DNA from: an uncultured Prevotellaceae bacterium
GTDB taxonomy: Bacteria; Bacteroidota; Bacteroidia; Bacteroidales; Muribaculaceae
NCBI GenBank assembly: GCA_937916085.1
Contig: CALGGO010000084.1
Span: 1-31,525 of the forward strand
Length of the DNA stretch: 31,525 bases
Direction: 5' to 3'
A model generated the notes under the pieces. The model had not been told where the DNA came from. It did no database searches and saw only the letters and a list, made by a program, of their open reading frames with translations. Below are positions 30,994 to 31,525 of the stretch, piece by piece (positions within the stretch are counted from its first letter, which is position 1; every line of letters begins with the position of its first letter). The translations under genes and the position numbers were made by a program.

Positions 30994-31234
30994 TCAAACA
31001 ATTGCAAACAATTAAAAACAAAGAAAACTAACCACTAATTCTCACGACATATCACTAAGAATTGTTTCAATTAGATAAAATGCTCACGCTAGGCACTTTA
31101 TTTTCAAAAAAAACCAACAAATTTTCAAACAACTGAATAATCTGAATATTCTGATTTTTAAAAAGTTTATTATTAAAATGATATGATTTTCATTATTTGC
31201 AGATTTTTGTTTGCAATTGTTTTTAATTGTTTGA
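30994..31234. repeat. Cluster of 10-bp phased AAACAATT repeats upstream of rnpA
   Basis: TCAAACAATT, GCAAACAATT and AAAAACAA run head to tail at 30994-31021. Their inverted counterparts lie at 31207-31234, in the order TCAAACAATT, AAAAACAATT, GCAAACAA when read on the minus strand. Single copies occur at 31060-31067 (inverted) and 31125-31134 (TCAAACAACT). The 371-bp AT-rich gap between rnpA (30935) and the next gene (31307) is otherwise empty apart from the terminator at 31253-31284. Confidence 0.8.
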
Positions 31235-31252
31235 TAAAAATAAACACAAGAA

Positions 31253-31284
31253 AATCCCCAAAACTGCGGTGAGTTTCGGGGATT
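31253..31284 (-). terminator. Terminator of the Lys/Ala-rich protein gene
   Basis: AATCCCCAAAACT and AGTTTCGGGGATT pair over 13 bp with one mismatch and a 6-nt loop, 22 bp after the stop. T-rich sequence follows on the minus strand. Confidence 0.8.
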
Positions 31285-31306
31285 GTGATTTGTGTCAAGA
31301 ATCGAG

Positions 31307-31525
31307 TTATTTCTCGGTCTTCTTGGTGGTTTTCTTTGTAGCTGCCTTTTTTGCTGGAGCCTTCTTAGCAGAAGCAGCCTTGGCTGTTGTCTTCTTTGCA
31401 GGTTCAGCTTTCTTTGCTACAGTCTTCTTAGCTGGCTCGGTCTTCTTTGCGGCCTCTGCCTTCTTGGCTGGAGCGGCTTTCTTTGCAGGAGTAGCTTTTT
31501 TCGCAGTAGCAGTCTTGGCTGTTGT
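31307..31525 (-). CDS. Lys/Ala/Pro-rich histone H1-like DNA-binding protein (5' partial)
   Basis: The minus-strand frame is open from the window edge to the TAA at 31307-31309 and gives about 72 residues of repeats such as AKKAPAKKAATKK, AEPAKKT and TKKTEK. This is the tail typical of bacterial H1-like proteins and of the C-terminal extension of some HU-family proteins in Bacteroidota; which of these it is depends on the missing N-terminus. It should bind DNA non-specifically and be nucleoid-associated. The low-complexity coding repeats are expected for this type. A terminator follows. Confidence 0.75.
   Translation of the reverse strand, partial: TTAKTATAKKATPAKKAAPAKKAEAAKKTEPAKKTVAKKAEPAKKTTAKAASAKKAPAKKAATKKTTKKTEK

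Noticed and set aside
30936..31306. Replication origin
   Set aside because: The AT-rich gap next to rnpA recalls oriC regions of other phyla, but no DnaA boxes, dnaA or rpmH were seen.

Overview
The window is chromosomal DNA from a member of the Bacteroidales (Bacteroidota). The grounds are a SusC/SusD pair, promoters of the Bacteroides type (-33 TTTG, 19-20 bp, -7 TAnnTTTG) upstream of many genes, weak or absent Shine-Dalgarno sequences, DUF4254/GT9 and XRE/DUF2975 gene pairs, and a lysine/alanine-rich histone-like protein. Family or genus cannot be fixed from the sequence; Muribaculaceae or Prevotellaceae are plausible. No rRNA, tRNA, CRISPR array, intact insertion sequence or prophage was seen.

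Layout. 1-5.0 kb: the 3' part of a SusC-type TonB-dependent transporter and its complete SusD-like lipoprotein, ending in a strong terminator. 5.1-8.8 kb: an accessory stretch with an AAA/DUF4143 ATPase flanked by exact 45-bp direct repeats and by two copies of a terminator hairpin, an unrecognised 189-aa protein on the minus strand, and a second ATPase of the archaeal-ATPase type. 8.8-12.9 kb: housekeeping genes, with a MalY/PatB-type aminotransferase divergent from dapF, and dnaX. 13.1-14.6 kb: a third ATPase (DUF234-like C-terminus) behind a tandem inverted repeat. 14.7-22.1 kb: a minus-strand run with a beta-barrel protein, XRE regulator plus DUF2975 membrane protein, glnA, cinA, an M48/Ste24-type protease and tsaD. 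22.3-23.7 kb: a small GYF-like ORF and a fourth ATPase (DUF4143). 23.9-28.6 kb: an NAD-dependent epimerase, a large beta-barrel protein behind a long, probably structured leader or small RNA, then GT9 and DUF4254 genes. 28.7-30.9 kb: DUF5672, a fused YidD-TatD gene and rnpA. The window ends in the C-terminus of a Lys/Ala/Pro-rich DNA-binding protein.

Two themes stand out. First, four orphan P-loop ATPase genes occur in 31.5 kb; each has a good Bacteroides promoter and its own private inverted or direct repeats at or near that promoter. Second, many intergenic spaces hold short tandem repeats of several families, often starting exactly at a stop codon. In rnpA, and slightly in the M48 gene, these tracts have become the C-terminal codons. 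Other points worth attention are a leader/sRNA candidate with a loop-loop pairing (26531-26844), a YidD-TatD fusion, and a cluster of 10-bp phased repeats upstream of rnpA.

All calls come from reading the sequence and recalled family features. No database search, folding program or alignment was run.
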